64,000 bases of DNA from Rhodobacterales bacterium LSUCC0031 (GCA_015689735.1 WVSP01000002.1:372001-436000); one strand, 5' to 3'; positions 7,991 to 16,936 are shown, counted from the first letter of the stretch. Notes: generated by a model not told the origin, from the letters alone. Program-made: numbers and translations.

Positions 7991-8766
7991 GTTGGCTCGA
8001 TCGCGGCTACGAGGTTTTTGCATCCGAGGCGGCGGTCACCGCCTGGGTCGCGGCCGCGATGGCCCCCGCCTTGGCCACGATCCGCGATCCCGCGATGCAA
8101 AAAGCATGGCTGCGCCATGGTAAAACCTGGTTTGCCGGTGTTGACGCCTTGGCCAATGATCCCGCTGGCCGTGTTGGGGCGGGGCCGCCGCTGCGTGGCG
8201 CGGCACTTGCGACGGCACAGGCGGTGTGCGGCCCCTTGGCGCTTCATCCTGCGCAGCTTTCTGTGACTTTTCGCGGCTATCCGGGCCGCGACGCACAAGA
8301 GAGCGAGGCCGCGCATCGCTACCGGCTGATGCGTGACGCAGCCCATCTCGATGGATTGCTGCCAGAGGGTCCAAACAAGCGGCGCCACCTGCGCGAGCCA
8401 CATGCCTATATCCTTGGCGTGGCCTTGACGGGTGGGGCGGTAGGGGCGGCCCCCTTGGTGGTGTACGAAGGGTCACACCAGCTGATGCGTGCCGCTTTCA
8501 CCGATTGTTTTGCGGATTATGCGCCCGCCGATTGGGGGGGCGTTGACGTCACCGCAGCCTATCAAGCGGCACGCCAGCGGTGTTTTGCACAATGCAGCCG
8601 TAGGGAGATTGTCTTGCAAGCAGGGCAGGCGGTGTTGGTACACCGCATGGCCTTGCACGGGATCGCGCCATGGCGCGCCGAGGCACAGGCCGGTCCAGAT
8701 GGACGCATCATGGCCTATTTTCGTCCCGTCTTGCCCGATATCGCCGATTGGCTTGTGCTGCCTTAG
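7987..8766 (+). CDS. Putative Fe(II)/2-oxoglutarate-dependent oxygenase (phytanoyl-CoA dioxygenase-like)
   Basis: 259 residues. I see the pattern of a non-haem iron oxygenase: His120-x-Asp122 in AAHLDGLLPEG, a distal His (219 or 224) in VLVHRMALHGIAPWR, and Arg230, which would bind 2-oxoglutarate. The strand before the distal His (LQAGQAVLVHR) fits the jelly-roll core. The substrate is unknown. The start overlaps the stop of the TauE-type permease (ATGA). Its stop codon overlaps that of the convergent DUF1289 gene by two bases. The assignment rests on motif spacing only. Confidence 0.6.
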   Translation: MSWLDRGYEVFASEAAVTAWVAAAMAPALATIRDPAMQKAWLRHGKTWFAGVDALANDPAGRVGAGPPLRGAALATAQAVCGPLALHPAQLSVTFRGYPGRDAQESEAAHRYRLMRDAAHLDGLLPEGPNKRRHLREPHAYILGVALTGGAVGAAPLVVYEGSHQLMRAAFTDCFADYAPADWGGVDVTAAYQAARQRCFAQCSRREIVLQAGQAVLVHRMALHGIAPWRAEAQAGPDGRIMAYFRPVLPDIADWLVLP

Positions 8767-9005
8767 CTGTCGGCGCCCTTCGCAAGGCGCGCGGCGCGTC
8801 CGCCACGCCGAACCGCGAGCGCCGCGCGGCGCGCGGGCAGGGCGGCCATCACCGCGCGGCGGGCATCGGCCGTCATCCGCGACCAAGACGAGATCTCGTC
8901 GATCGTGCGCCAGCAGCCTGTGCAGGTGCGGGTTTCGGGATGCACCACGCATATCTTGACACAGGGGCTTTCGATCTCGTCGCGCTTCCAGATGTTATCG
9001 GTCAT
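8763..9005 (-). CDS. DUF1289 small cysteine-motif protein
   Basis: 80 residues with the four-Cys DUF1289 pattern (ESPCVKICVVH then TCTGCWRTIDEI), likely binding zinc or an Fe-S centre, followed by a basic Ala/Arg-rich tail. The function of the family is not known. ATG at 9005 lies inside the end of ruvX (11-bp overlap), so it is cotranscribed with ccmI and ruvX. It is convergent with the oxygenase gene. Confidence 0.85.
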   Translation of the reverse strand: MTDNIWKRDEIESPCVKICVVHPETRTCTGCWRTIDEISSWSRMTADARRAVMAALPARRAALAVRRGGRAARLAKGADS

Positions 9006-9489
9006 GATCGTTTGCCCGCAAATGCCGGAGCCGGTCGAGCGCCCCTTGCAGAATATAGCCCGCCGCGACTGCATCGATAAGCGCTGCGCGACGTTTTCGT
9101 GACGTATCCGCCTCTAAAAGCGCTCTTTCTGCCGCAACTGTGCTCAGCCGCTCATCCCAAAACCCGATGGGCATCTCCTTGAACGCGGCGCTTTGGGCCA
9201 AGTTTCGGGCAAATGCGCGCACGGATTGGGCGCGCGGGCCTTCGCTGCCATCCATATTGGTGGGCAGGCCAATGATCATTGCACCGATCTCGCGGTGGGT
9301 GGCAATCTCGGCCAATCGCGCCGCGTCTGTGGTGAATTTTACCCGTTTGACGGTTTCAAGGGGCGTGGCCACCGACAGCAGCCGGTCCGAGACAGCTACG
9401 CCGATCGTTTTGGTGCCGGGATCCAGCCCCATGACGGCCCGACCCCTTGGCAGGAGCGCCGCGAAATCGGTGATCGCGTCAAAGATCAC
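8995..9489 (-). CDS. ruvX: YqgF/RuvX family putative Holliday junction resolvase
   Basis: 164 residues with the RNase H-like fold: MGLDPGTKTIGVAVSD (catalytic Asp23), GLPTNMDGSEGPRA, and the C-terminal DAVAAGYIL with an acidic metal ligand. Homologues act as Holliday junction resolvases or in rRNA processing. The start is a GTG at 9489 overlapping the ccmI stop (GTGA), giving the usual family length; a longer frame upstream is inside ccmI. Middle gene of ccmI-ruvX-DUF1289. Confidence 0.9.
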   Translation of the reverse strand: MIFDAITDFAALLPRGRAVMGLDPGTKTIGVAVSDRLLSVATPLETVKRVKFTTDAARLAEIATHREIGAMIIGLPTNMDGSEGPRAQSVRAFARNLAQSAAFKEMPIGFWDERLSTVAAERALLEADTSRKRRAALIDAVAAGYILQGALDRLRHLRANDHDR

Positions 9490-10721
9490 GGTGCGCGCTC
9501 GCCCAAGGGCGCGGCGGCGGCCTCGATCAGGGCCAAGGCATCGGGCAGATCTGCAAAAGTCACGCGCGCCTCGTCGGCGATCATCATCGCCGCGTCGATA
9601 CGGCCCAAGACGATCTGTGCGCCGATGAGCCGCGCCCAATCCTCGGGTGGGCCGCCATCCGTAGCAAGCCGCGTGGCAAGAGCTGCCACCATGCTTTCGA
9701 TCATCGCGGCTTGGTCTTGTGCGGACATGTCTTGGGCGGCGGCGATATCAGCGGCATTTGGCCCGCGCGGCGCGCTGGGTTGGGGCAGTTCGGCCAAGGT
9801 GACATTCACACCGGCGAGAAAGGCCACCTCTTCGATCTGGAGGCGGACAGCCTCAAGCCATGGTGCATCAGGGGTCGATTCGGCCAAGAGATTGCGCCAG
9901 ATCGGAAAGGCGAGGTCGGGGCGCCCCTGTTGGGCATACATGAGCCCGATATAGTAACGCGCGGTGCCATTGCGCGGTGCAAGTTCAAGCCCGCGCAAAA
10001 GTGCCTGTTCCGCTTCTGGGCTGACATAGCCGCCGGCGGCAAGGATCATCATCTCGGCCAGATCGATATGTTCCAGACCGCTGACCGTATCCCCCATCAC
10101 CGCGATCAACCGCGCTTGGGCCAGATGCGCGGCGCGGAAATTGCCTAGGGCTGCCTCGTTCTGGGCGAGAAGCGATAGGCCCTGCGGCTCGTCGGGGCGG
10201 CTTTCCATCACTTGTCGCAGCTGCATGACGAGCGCCTCGCGGCGCGGATCGGCGGGAATGGATTGGCGAAACGGCACCTGGGCCTCGGCGGTGTCTTGAT
10301 CGGGGCGCGTGGCACGGGCGTTCTCGACCTGCGCAAGGCGGGTGGCGATGGGCAGATCAGGATAGCCTGGCACACCGATCGTCAGGTAGATCGCGAAGCT
10401 GCCCGCCACGCATGCAGCCAGGGCCGTGGCAACGATAAAGCCGTCATGGCGGCCCCTGACGGGCTTGCCCGTCTGCGCAGCTTGAAGCGCACGGTCCGCC
10501 TCGAGCAGGCGACGCGAGACTTCGGCACGGGTGCGGTTGGCCTCATCCTCGGTCAGCACGCCACGTATGACATCGCGCTCGACCTCTTTGAGTTGGTCGC
10601 GATAGACTTGCAAATCATAGGCGGCGGCGGGTGTGGCTGCCCTTTGCGGGCGTGATGCAGCCAAGAGCAGCAATATCACTACCAGCGCCGAAAAAAGCCC
10701 TGTCGCGATCCAAAATCCCAT
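9486..10721 (-). CDS. ccmI: Cytochrome c biogenesis protein CcmI
   Basis: 411 residues. Two transmembrane segments (residues 1-22 and about 90-110) flank a cytoplasmic coiled region with the CcmI signature VYRDQLKEVERDV; the rest is a periplasmic tetratricopeptide-like domain. CcmI hands apocytochrome c to the haem ligation complex (CcmFHI) in System I maturation. ATG at 10721 starts the first membrane helix. No other ccm gene is in the window; here it heads an operon with ruvX. Divergent from soxB. Confidence 0.9.
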   Translation of the reverse strand: MGFWIATGLFSALVVILLLLAASRPQRAATPAAAYDLQVYRDQLKEVERDVIRGVLTEDEANRTRAEVSRRLLEADRALQAAQTGKPVRGRHDGFIVATALAACVAGSFAIYLTIGVPGYPDLPIATRLAQVENARATRPDQDTAEAQVPFRQSIPADPRREALVMQLRQVMESRPDEPQGLSLLAQNEAALGNFRAAHLAQARLIAVMGDTVSGLEHIDLAEMMILAAGGYVSPEAEQALLRGLELAPRNGTARYYIGLMYAQQGRPDLAFPIWRNLLAESTPDAPWLEAVRLQIEEVAFLAGVNVTLAELPQPSAPRGPNAADIAAAQDMSAQDQAAMIESMVAALATRLATDGGPPEDWARLIGAQIVLGRIDAAMMIADEARVTFADLPDALALIEAAAAPLGERAP

Positions 10722-10914
10722 AACGCCTGCATCCTTGTTGCAACCCTGCATGCAACACATAAGGGCAGAGCTGCGTGTAGAAAACTGGGCGTCGGGCCGC
10801 AGGGGGGCAAGATTGTGCGGCTGCGTCGCATTTCGCGATAAACAGGTCGCGCGCAGTATCTTGTTTCCGTAGCACCTGAGACACACGGATCAGGCAGTCA
10901 GAGGGAGCCGTGAC

Positions 10915-12159
10915 ATGCGCCGCTATTCCGCCTTTGCCATCGCCCGCGAGGCCATGCGCCATCACTTGGGCTGGGAGCGGGCGTGGAAAAGCCCAACTCC
11001 AAAAGCACAATACGATGTGATCATCGTGGGCGCGGGCGGCCATGGTTTGGCCACGGCCTATTACCTCGGCAAGAACCACGGTATCCGCAATGTCGCGGTG
11101 ATCGAGAAAGGCTGGCTGGGCGGCGGCAATACCGGGCGCAACACCACGATCATCCGCTCGAACTACCTGCAAGACCCCTCGGCCGCGATTTATGAAAAGG
11201 CGCGCAGCCTTTATGAGACACTCAGCCAGGATCTGAACTATAACGTGATGTTCAGCCCGCGTGGCGTGATGATGCTGGCCCAGACCGAGCATGAGATCCG
11301 CGGCTATCAGCGCACGGCGCATGCCAATGCGCTGCAAGGGGTGGCGACCGAGTTCATCAGCCCGCGCCGCGTGAAAGAACTATGCCCGATCATCAATATC
11401 GATGGGCCGCGCTACCCTGTTCTGGGTGCGCTTTGGCAGCCGCGCGGCGGCACCGCGCGCCATGATGCGGTCGCTTGGGGCTATGCGCGGGCCTGTTCGG
11501 ACATGGGCATGGACATCATCCAGCAGACCGAGGTGACGGGCGTGAAGCGCGAGGGTGGCCGTGTGGTCGGCGTCGAGACGACCAAGGGCTACATCGGGTG
11601 TAGCAAGCTTGGCATCGTGGTGGCGGGTCATTCTGGCGTCATGGCCGAGCGCGCGGGCTTTCGACTTCCGATCGAGAGCGTGGCGTTGCAGGCCTTGGTC
11701 TCGGAGCCGATCAAGCCGATCATGGATGTGGTCGTCATGGCCAACACCGTGCATGGCTATATGAGCCAATCCGACAAGGGCGAGATGGTCATCGGCGGCG
11801 GGGCGGACAATTACAACAACTATACCCAGCGCGGGTCGTTCCAGCATGTCGAGGAAACGGTGCGTGCGCTGATCGAGACCTTCCCGATCATCTCGCGGCT
11901 GAAGATGCTGCGTTGGTGGGGGGGGATCGTCGATATGACCGGCGACCGTTCGCCCATCATCTCGAAAACACCCGTTGATGGCGTATTCGTCAATTGCGGC
12001 TGGGGGACAGGCGGGTTCAAGGCGATCCCGGGGTCCGGCTGGGCGATGGCGGAATTGATGGCCAAGGGGCATTCACCCTTGGCGGATGCGTTTTCGCTTG
12101 GGCGGTTCCGCGAAGGGCGGTTCATCGATGAGTCGGTGGCCGCAGGGGTGGCGCATTGA
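10915..12159 (+). CDS. soxB: Sarcosine oxidase beta subunit (heterotetrameric)
   Basis: 414 residues. FAD-dependent subunit that oxidises sarcosine (N-methylglycine) to glycine and a C1 unit. The N-terminus begins MRRYSAFAIAREA as in other tetrameric SoxB proteins, then an FAD-binding dinucleotide fold at about 35-65 (VIIVGAGGHGLATAYYLG). WGTGGFKAIPGSGW lies near the C-terminus. AGGGAG precedes ATG at 10915. First gene of soxBDAG; a repeat element (12189-12258) separates it from soxD, so the operon is not tightly packed at this point. Not the thiosulfate-oxidation SoxB. Confidence 0.95.
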   Translation: MRRYSAFAIAREAMRHHLGWERAWKSPTPKAQYDVIIVGAGGHGLATAYYLGKNHGIRNVAVIEKGWLGGGNTGRNTTIIRSNYLQDPSAAIYEKARSLYETLSQDLNYNVMFSPRGVMMLAQTEHEIRGYQRTAHANALQGVATEFISPRRVKELCPIINIDGPRYPVLGALWQPRGGTARHDAVAWGYARACSDMGMDIIQQTEVTGVKREGGRVVGVETTKGYIGCSKLGIVVAGHSGVMAERAGFRLPIESVALQALVSEPIKPIMDVVVMANTVHGYMSQSDKGEMVIGGGADNYNNYTQRGSFQHVEETVRALIETFPIISRLKMLRWWGGIVDMTGDRSPIISKTPVDGVFVNCGWGTGGFKAIPGSGWAMAELMAKGHSPLADAFSLGRFREGRFIDESVAAGVAH

Positions 12160-12188
12160 TGGGCCGGATTTGGATGGCAGGGGACGCA

Positions 12189-12258
12189 GGGGGGCTGTCT
12201 GCCCCCCTCCTGGCCTTTGGCCAGTTCACCCCCCGAGGATATTTGGAAAACGAAGAAA
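12189..12258 (+). repeat. Dispersed double-hairpin element, copy A
   Basis: Hairpin 1 is a G6/C6 stem (12189-12207), hairpin 2 is CTGGCC-TTT-GGCCAG (12210-12224), then the constant tail CCCCCGAGGATATTTGGAAA and ACGAAGAA. The same layout recurs at 42546-42606 and 55141-55204. It lies between soxB and soxD and could act as an mRNA stabiliser or attenuator. Similar sequences are, to my recollection, common in Rhodobacteraceae intergenic regions. Confidence 0.8.
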
Positions 12259-12268
12259 TGGTGCGGTC

Positions 12269-12589
12269 ATGCTGACATTCCAATGCCCCTATTGCGGCGT
12301 GCAGGCCTGCGAGACCGAATTGGCGGCAGGCGGCGAGGCGCATCTCAAGCGCTTCGGGCCGGGATCGTCGGATGAGGATTTCGAGGGCTACCTGTTCCTG
12401 CGCCCCAATGTGAAGGGCGTGCATTTCGAGCGCTGGCGCCATGCGATGGGCTGCGGCAAGTGGTTTTTGGCCGCGCGCTGCACCGCGACGCTGGAGGTCT
12501 TCGGCACTTACCCCGCGCAAACCACCGAGCCGCCGCCCGAAATCATCGCCGCCATTAAAGCCCGCCGCCCCGATTGGAGCCTGTCATGA
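12269..12589 (+). CDS. soxD: Sarcosine oxidase delta subunit
   Basis: 106 residues. Small zinc-binding subunit of tetrameric sarcosine oxidase. Cys6 and Cys9 (QCPYCG) with His58 and Cys62 (WRHAMGCGKW) match the zinc-ligand spacing known for this subunit. ATG at 12269 gives the standard N-terminus. Its TGA overlaps the soxA ATG (ATGA). Confidence 0.95.
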   Translation: MLTFQCPYCGVQACETELAAGGEAHLKRFGPGSSDEDFEGYLFLRPNVKGVHFERWRHAMGCGKWFLAARCTATLEVFGTYPAQTTEPPPEIIAAIKARRPDWSLS

Positions 12590-15500
12590 GCATCCGCCTG
12601 TCCACCGGCGGCCGGTTGATCGACCGTAGCCGCAAGATCGGGTTTTCCTTCAACGGCAAGCAGATGATGGCGCATCCAGGCGATACGCTTGCGTCGGCGC
12701 TGATGGCCAATGGCCAGATGATCATGGGCCGGTCCTTCAAGTATCATCGCCCGCGGGGCGTGGTCGCTAGCGGTGCGGAGGAGCCCAATGCCTTGGTCAA
12801 TCTGGGCAAGGGTAAGCGCCATGAACCTAACCAGCGCGCGACCCTGACCGAAGTCTTCGACGGGCTGGAGGCCACGAGCCAGAACCATTGGCCGAGCCTG
12901 AACTGGGATATCGGCGAGGTGAATGCGCTGTTCGCGCGGCTGTTGCCGGCGGGGTTCTATTACAAGACATTTATTCATCCGCGCCCCTTCTGGAAGCATG
13001 TCTTCGAGCCTTTCATCCGGCAATCGGCAGGTCTGGGGCGCGCACCTGATCCCAGGCACAGCGATCCCGACCGCTATGAGCAGTTCTATGCCCATGCCGA
13101 TCTGGTCATCGCAGGCGGTGGGATTGCGGGGCTGCAAGCGGCGCTCGCGGCAGGGCGCGCCGGGCTCAAGGTCATCTTGTGCGAGCAAAGCGCCCAATGG
13201 GGTGGCCGCGCCCCGATCGACGGGGTGGAGATCGATGGCCAACCTGCGGCTGATTGGGTTGACGCGGCCGTCGCGGAATTGGCGCAGATGCCGCATGTCG
13301 ATTTGCGGCTACGGCTGATGGCGGCGGGTGTCTATGACCATGGCTATGTCATCGGCTATGAACGCTTGGGCGATCACGCGCCGGGGCAGGATACGCCGCG
13401 CCATCGGCTGTGGCGGATCAGGGCGGGGCGGATCATCGCGGCCACCGGCGCATTGGAGCGGCCGTTGAGTTTCGCGGGCAATGACAAGCCCGGCGTGATG
13501 CTGGCCTCGGCGATGCGCGATTATGTCGTCAATTGGGGCGTGGCACCTGGTGCGCGCACGGTGATCGTGACCAATAATGACGATGCTTATCGCACCGCGC
13601 TGGCGTTGGTGGCGGCGGGGCTGTCGGTGCCTTGTATCGTGGATGCCCGGCCCGAGGCGAATGGACCGCTTGTGCAAGAGGCGCGAGCAAGTGGCCTGCG
13701 GGTCTTGACCGGCATGGGCATTGCCTCGGTCAAGGGGTTGCGCGGCGTCGTGGCCGTGCAGCTCTGCGCGCAGGATGGCGCGGGCGAGGTGCTGGAGGAT
13801 GTCGTTTGCGATGCGGTTGCCATGTCGGGCGGCTGGTCGCCGGTGGTGCATCTGTGGTCGCATTGTGGTGGCAAGCTGACATGGGACGCGGCTGGCGCGT
13901 TTTTCCGCCCCGACCATGCGCGCCCGCCGACCGATCAGAAGGGGCAGGGCTTTGTCATTTGTGCCGGTGCAGCCGATGGCGCGCTTTTGGCAGACGAGAC
14001 GATGGTAAATGCGGCCAAATCGGTCGGCCGGGTGTTGGCTGAGCATGGAAAATCCGGTGCTGCTGTCCCCGTTGCGAAGGCCGCGGCCGAAGCGCCGATG
14101 CAGCCTGTGTGGGTCATGCCTGCGGGGGCTGGCGTCAAGAAACGCGCCAAGATGTGGCTCGATTTCCAGAACGATGTGAAGGTGTCAGACGTGCAGCTTG
14201 CCGCGCGCGAGGGCTATGAAAGCGTCGAGCACACCAAACGCTATACCACGTTAGGTATGGCAACGGATCAAGGAAAACTAAGTAATATAAATGGATTGGC
14301 GGTTCTTGCGCAGGCGTTGGATGAAGATATTCCACGTGTCGGCACCACCACATTCCGCCCGCCCTATACCCCGATCTCGATGGGAGCGATTGCAGGCGAG
14401 GCGCGAGGCGAGATCTTTCAGCCGCTCCGGCGCACACCGATCCACGGCTGGCACGAAGAGAACGGTGCGCATTGGGAACCAGTGGGCCATTGGCGCCGCC
14501 CCTATTGTTTTCCGAAAAAAGGCGAAAGCCATCGTGATGCGGTGAACCGCGAAATCATGGCAACGCGGAACGGTGTCGGGCTGCTCGACGCCTCGACCTT
14601 GGGCAAGATCATCGTCAAGGGGCCTGATGCGGGCCGCTTCCTCGACATGCTCTACACCAACATGATGAGCACGCTTGCGCCGGGCAAGTGCCGCTACGGG
14701 CTGATGTGCAGCGAGAACGGCTTTTTGATCGATGACGGTGTGGTTGCGCGCCTCGATGCGGAGAGTTTTCTTGTCCACACCACGACGGGTGGGGCTGATC
14801 GCATCCATGCACATATGGAGGATTGGCTGCAATGCGAGTGGTGGGATTGGCAGGTCTATACCGCCAATGTCACCGAGCAATGGGCGCAGATCGCGGTCGT
14901 GGGTCCCAAGGCGCGGGCGGTTTTGGAGAAGCTCGGGGCGGATTTCGACATTTCCGCCGCGGGCCTGCCCTTCATGGCCTGGGCTGAGGGCAAGATCGGT
15001 GGTTTTACTGCGCGGGCGTTTCGGATTTCCTTCTCGGGGGAATTATCCTTTGAGATCGCGGTGCCGGCCGCCCAAGGGCGCGCCTTTTGGGAGGCGCTGC
15101 TACGCGCCGGTGTGGAATTCGGGATCACCCCCTATGGCACCGAGGCGCTGCATGTGATGCGCGCCGAAAAGGGCTTTATCATGATCGGGGACGAGACCGA
15201 TGGCACGGTCATTCCGCAAGATCTGGGTCTGGCGTGGGCGATTTCGAAAAAGAAAGGGGATTATCTGGGCAAGCGTGCGCAGGAACGCAGCCATATGACC
15301 GATCCCACGCGCTGGAAGCTTGTTGGGCTGGAAACGCTCGACGGATCGGTGCTTCCCGATGGGAGCTACGCGGTCGCCGATGGTGTGAACGCCAATGGCC
15401 AGCGCAACACCCAAGGGCGGGTGACCTCGACCTATTTCTCGCCTACGCTGGGGCGGGGCATCGCGATGGGCCTTGTCCTGCACGGGCCGGACCGCATGGG

Positions 15501-15618
15501 CGAGGTGCTGGACTTCAACACAACCAAGAAAGACGCCAAAGGCGAGATGCGCATGATCAAGGCACGCATCGTCAGCCCTGTCTTCTTTGATCCCGCGGGG
15601 GAAAAGCAGAATGTCTGA
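12586..15618 (+). CDS. soxA: Sarcosine oxidase alpha subunit
   Basis: 1010 residues, the usual size. In order: a ferredoxin-like N-terminal segment (FSFNGKQMMAHPGDTL), an NAD-binding/FAD-type domain (about 170-480, VIAGGGIAGLQAALAAG), then from about 600 a GcvT/aminomethyltransferase domain that loads the methyl carbon on tetrahydrofolate as 5,10-methylene-THF. ATG at 12586 overlaps soxD. Around codons 555-570 (14251-14295) base composition drops to about one third GC with rare codons (TTA, CTA, ATA, AGT), although the protein motif there (YTTLGMATDQG) is ordinary for the family. No frameshift. Confidence 0.95.
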   Translation: MSIRLSTGGRLIDRSRKIGFSFNGKQMMAHPGDTLASALMANGQMIMGRSFKYHRPRGVVASGAEEPNALVNLGKGKRHEPNQRATLTEVFDGLEATSQNHWPSLNWDIGEVNALFARLLPAGFYYKTFIHPRPFWKHVFEPFIRQSAGLGRAPDPRHSDPDRYEQFYAHADLVIAGGGIAGLQAALAAGRAGLKVILCEQSAQWGGRAPIDGVEIDGQPAADWVDAAVAELAQMPHVDLRLRLMAAGVYDHGYVIGYERLGDHAPGQDTPRHRLWRIRAGRIIAATGALERPLSFAGNDKPGVMLASAMRDYVVNWGVAPGARTVIVTNNDDAYRTALALVAAGLSVPCIVDARPEANGPLVQEARASGLRVLTGMGIASVKGLRGVVAVQLCAQDGAGEVLEDVVCDAVAMSGGWSPVVHLWSHCGGKLTWDAAGAFFRPDHARPPTDQKGQGFVICAGAADGALLADETMVNAAKSVGRVLAEHGKSGAAVPVAKAAAEAPMQPVWVMPAGAGVKKRAKMWLDFQNDVKVSDVQLAAREGYESVEHTKRYTTLGMATDQGKLSNINGLAVLAQALDEDIPRVGTTTFRPPYTPISMGAIAGEARGEIFQPLRRTPIHGWHEENGAHWEPVGHWRRPYCFPKKGESHRDAVNREIMATRNGVGLLDASTLGKIIVKGPDAGRFLDMLYTNMMSTLAPGKCRYGLMCSENGFLIDDGVVARLDAESFLVHTTTGGADRIHAHMEDWLQCEWWDWQVYTANVTEQWAQIAVVGPKARAVLEKLGADFDISAAGLPFMAWAEGKIGGFTARAFRISFSGELSFEIAVPAAQGRAFWEALLRAGVEFGITPYGTEALHVMRAEKGFIMIGDETDGTVIPQDLGLAWAISKKKGDYLGKRAQERSHMTDPTRWKLVGLETLDGSVLPDGSYAVADGVNANGQRNTQGRVTSTYFSPTLGRGIAMGLVLHGPDRMGEVLDFNTTKKDAKGEMRMIKARIVSPVFFDPAGEKQNV

Positions 15619-16174
15619 GGGTCGGGTCAGCGCGCTTGGCGGGGCGCAAAGCCAAGGTTTGGTCAATATCCGCGACATCGGCTTGCAAGGCATGGTCAGC
15701 CTGCGCGCCGATTTGGCGCAAGCGGCCAAGGCGGTGGAACAGGTGACAGGGGTCGCCATGCCCGCGATGCGCGCGATCACCAGCGGCAAGGCTTGTTCGG
15801 TCGCGTGGATGTCGCCCGATGAGGTCTTGATCTTGTGCGATCATGCGCAGGCGGATGGGATGGTAACGGCCTTGAGCAAGGCGCTTGCCGGACAGCATCA
15901 CCTTGCCGTCAATGTCTCGGATGCACGCGCGTTGTTCGGCTTGAGCGGGCCGGAGGGGGCGCTGCGCGATGTCTTGTCGAAGATCACGCCTGCCGATCTA
16001 ACCACGCTGGCACCGGGCGAGATGCGGCGCACGCGGCTCCAACAGGTGGCGGCGGCTATCTGGTTCGAGACCGAGGCCGAGGCGCGGGTAATCTGTTTCC
16101 GCTCGGTCGCGCGCTATGTCTTTGATCTTTTGGCCATGTCGGCGCATACAAGCGGCGCAGTCGGCCATCACTGA
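15611..16174 (+). CDS. soxG: Sarcosine oxidase gamma subunit
   Basis: 187 residues. Gamma subunit of the tetrameric enzyme, a truncated GcvT-like fold that packs against SoxA. Typical segments are GLVNIRDIGLQGMVSLR and WMSPDEVLILC; FRSVARYVFDLL is at the end. ATG at 15611 overlaps the soxA stop by 8 bp. Last gene of the cluster; sodB follows after 135 bp with its own ribosome-binding site. glyA, often beside this cluster in other species, is not in the window. Confidence 0.93.
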   Translation: MSEGRVSALGGAQSQGLVNIRDIGLQGMVSLRADLAQAAKAVEQVTGVAMPAMRAITSGKACSVAWMSPDEVLILCDHAQADGMVTALSKALAGQHHLAVNVSDARALFGLSGPEGALRDVLSKITPADLTTLAPGEMRRTRLQQVAAAIWFETEAEARVICFRSVARYVFDLLAMSAHTSGAVGHH

Positions 16175-16309
16175 GGGGCGCAGACGGACGGGCGTTTCCC
16201 AAGCGAAGCCTTCGGTTTTTCGGCCTCGTCAAAGGGCCGGGCTTGACGCGCCCATGCGCCGCGCTCCATCTGTCACCCAAACCGCAACCATGAAAAAGGG
16301 GGCCCAGAC

Positions 16310-16915
16310 ATGGCTTTCACACTTCCCGATCTTCCTTATGCCCATGACGCGCTGGCCGGTCTCGGCATGAGCCGCGAGACGTTGGAATACCACCACGACC
16401 TGCATCACAAGGCCTATGTCGATAACGGCAACAAGCTGATCGCCGGCACCGAATGGGAAAACAAATCCCTCGAAGAGATCATCATCGGCACCTATCAGGC
16501 CGGTGCGGTGGCCCAGAACGGCATTTTCAACAACGCATCCCAGCATTGGAACCACAACCAGTTCTGGGAAATGATGGGGCCGGGCGAGGGCGCCATGCCG
16601 GGCGAGCTGGAAAAGGCGATCGTCGAAAGCTTTGGCTCGATTGACCAGTTCAAGGCCGATTTCGCCGCCGCAGGTGCGGGCCAGTTCGGGTCGGGCTGGT
16701 GCTGGCTGGTCAAGGACAAGGACGGGTCGCTCAAGGTCACCAAGACCGAGAATGGCGTGAACCCATTGTGCTTTGGTCAGACGGCACTTTTGGGCTGCGA
16801 TGTGTGGGAACATTCCTACTACATCGATTTCCGCAACAAGCGCCCGGCTTATCTGGATAACTTCCTCACCAAGCTGGTGAATTGGGAAAATGTCGCGGCC
16901 CGTTTGGCTGGATAA
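16310..16915 (+). CDS. sodB: Superoxide dismutase, iron type
   Basis: 201 residues. Cytoplasmic enzyme that converts superoxide to oxygen and hydrogen peroxide. Metal ligands by alignment to E. coli SodB are His28, His82 (HWNHNQFW), Asp164 and His168 (DVWEHSYYIDF). Gln78 in NNASQHW is the second-shell Gln that marks iron rather than manganese enzymes. AAAGGGGG precedes the ATG. It sits downstream of sarcosine oxidase, which makes peroxide. A strong inverted repeat follows the stop. Confidence 0.95.
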   Translation: MAFTLPDLPYAHDALAGLGMSRETLEYHHDLHHKAYVDNGNKLIAGTEWENKSLEEIIIGTYQAGAVAQNGIFNNASQHWNHNQFWEMMGPGEGAMPGELEKAIVESFGSIDQFKADFAAAGAGQFGSGWCWLVKDKDGSLKVTKTENGVNPLCFGQTALLGCDVWEHSYYIDFRNKRPAYLDNFLTKLVNWENVAARLAG

Positions 16916-16936
16916 TCGTTGATTTCATCGGTCGCG

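Noticed and set aside
14251-14295. Insertion or frameshift in soxA at the AT-rich island
   Set aside because: The reading frame is continuous and the encoded residues match the conserved family motif, so it is a codon-choice feature, not an insertion.
10915-16174. Thiosulfate-oxidation sox cluster
   Set aside because: The gene names coincide, but the proteins are flavin/THF sarcosine oxidase subunits; there is no cytochrome, SoxYZ or dimanganese hydrolase motif.
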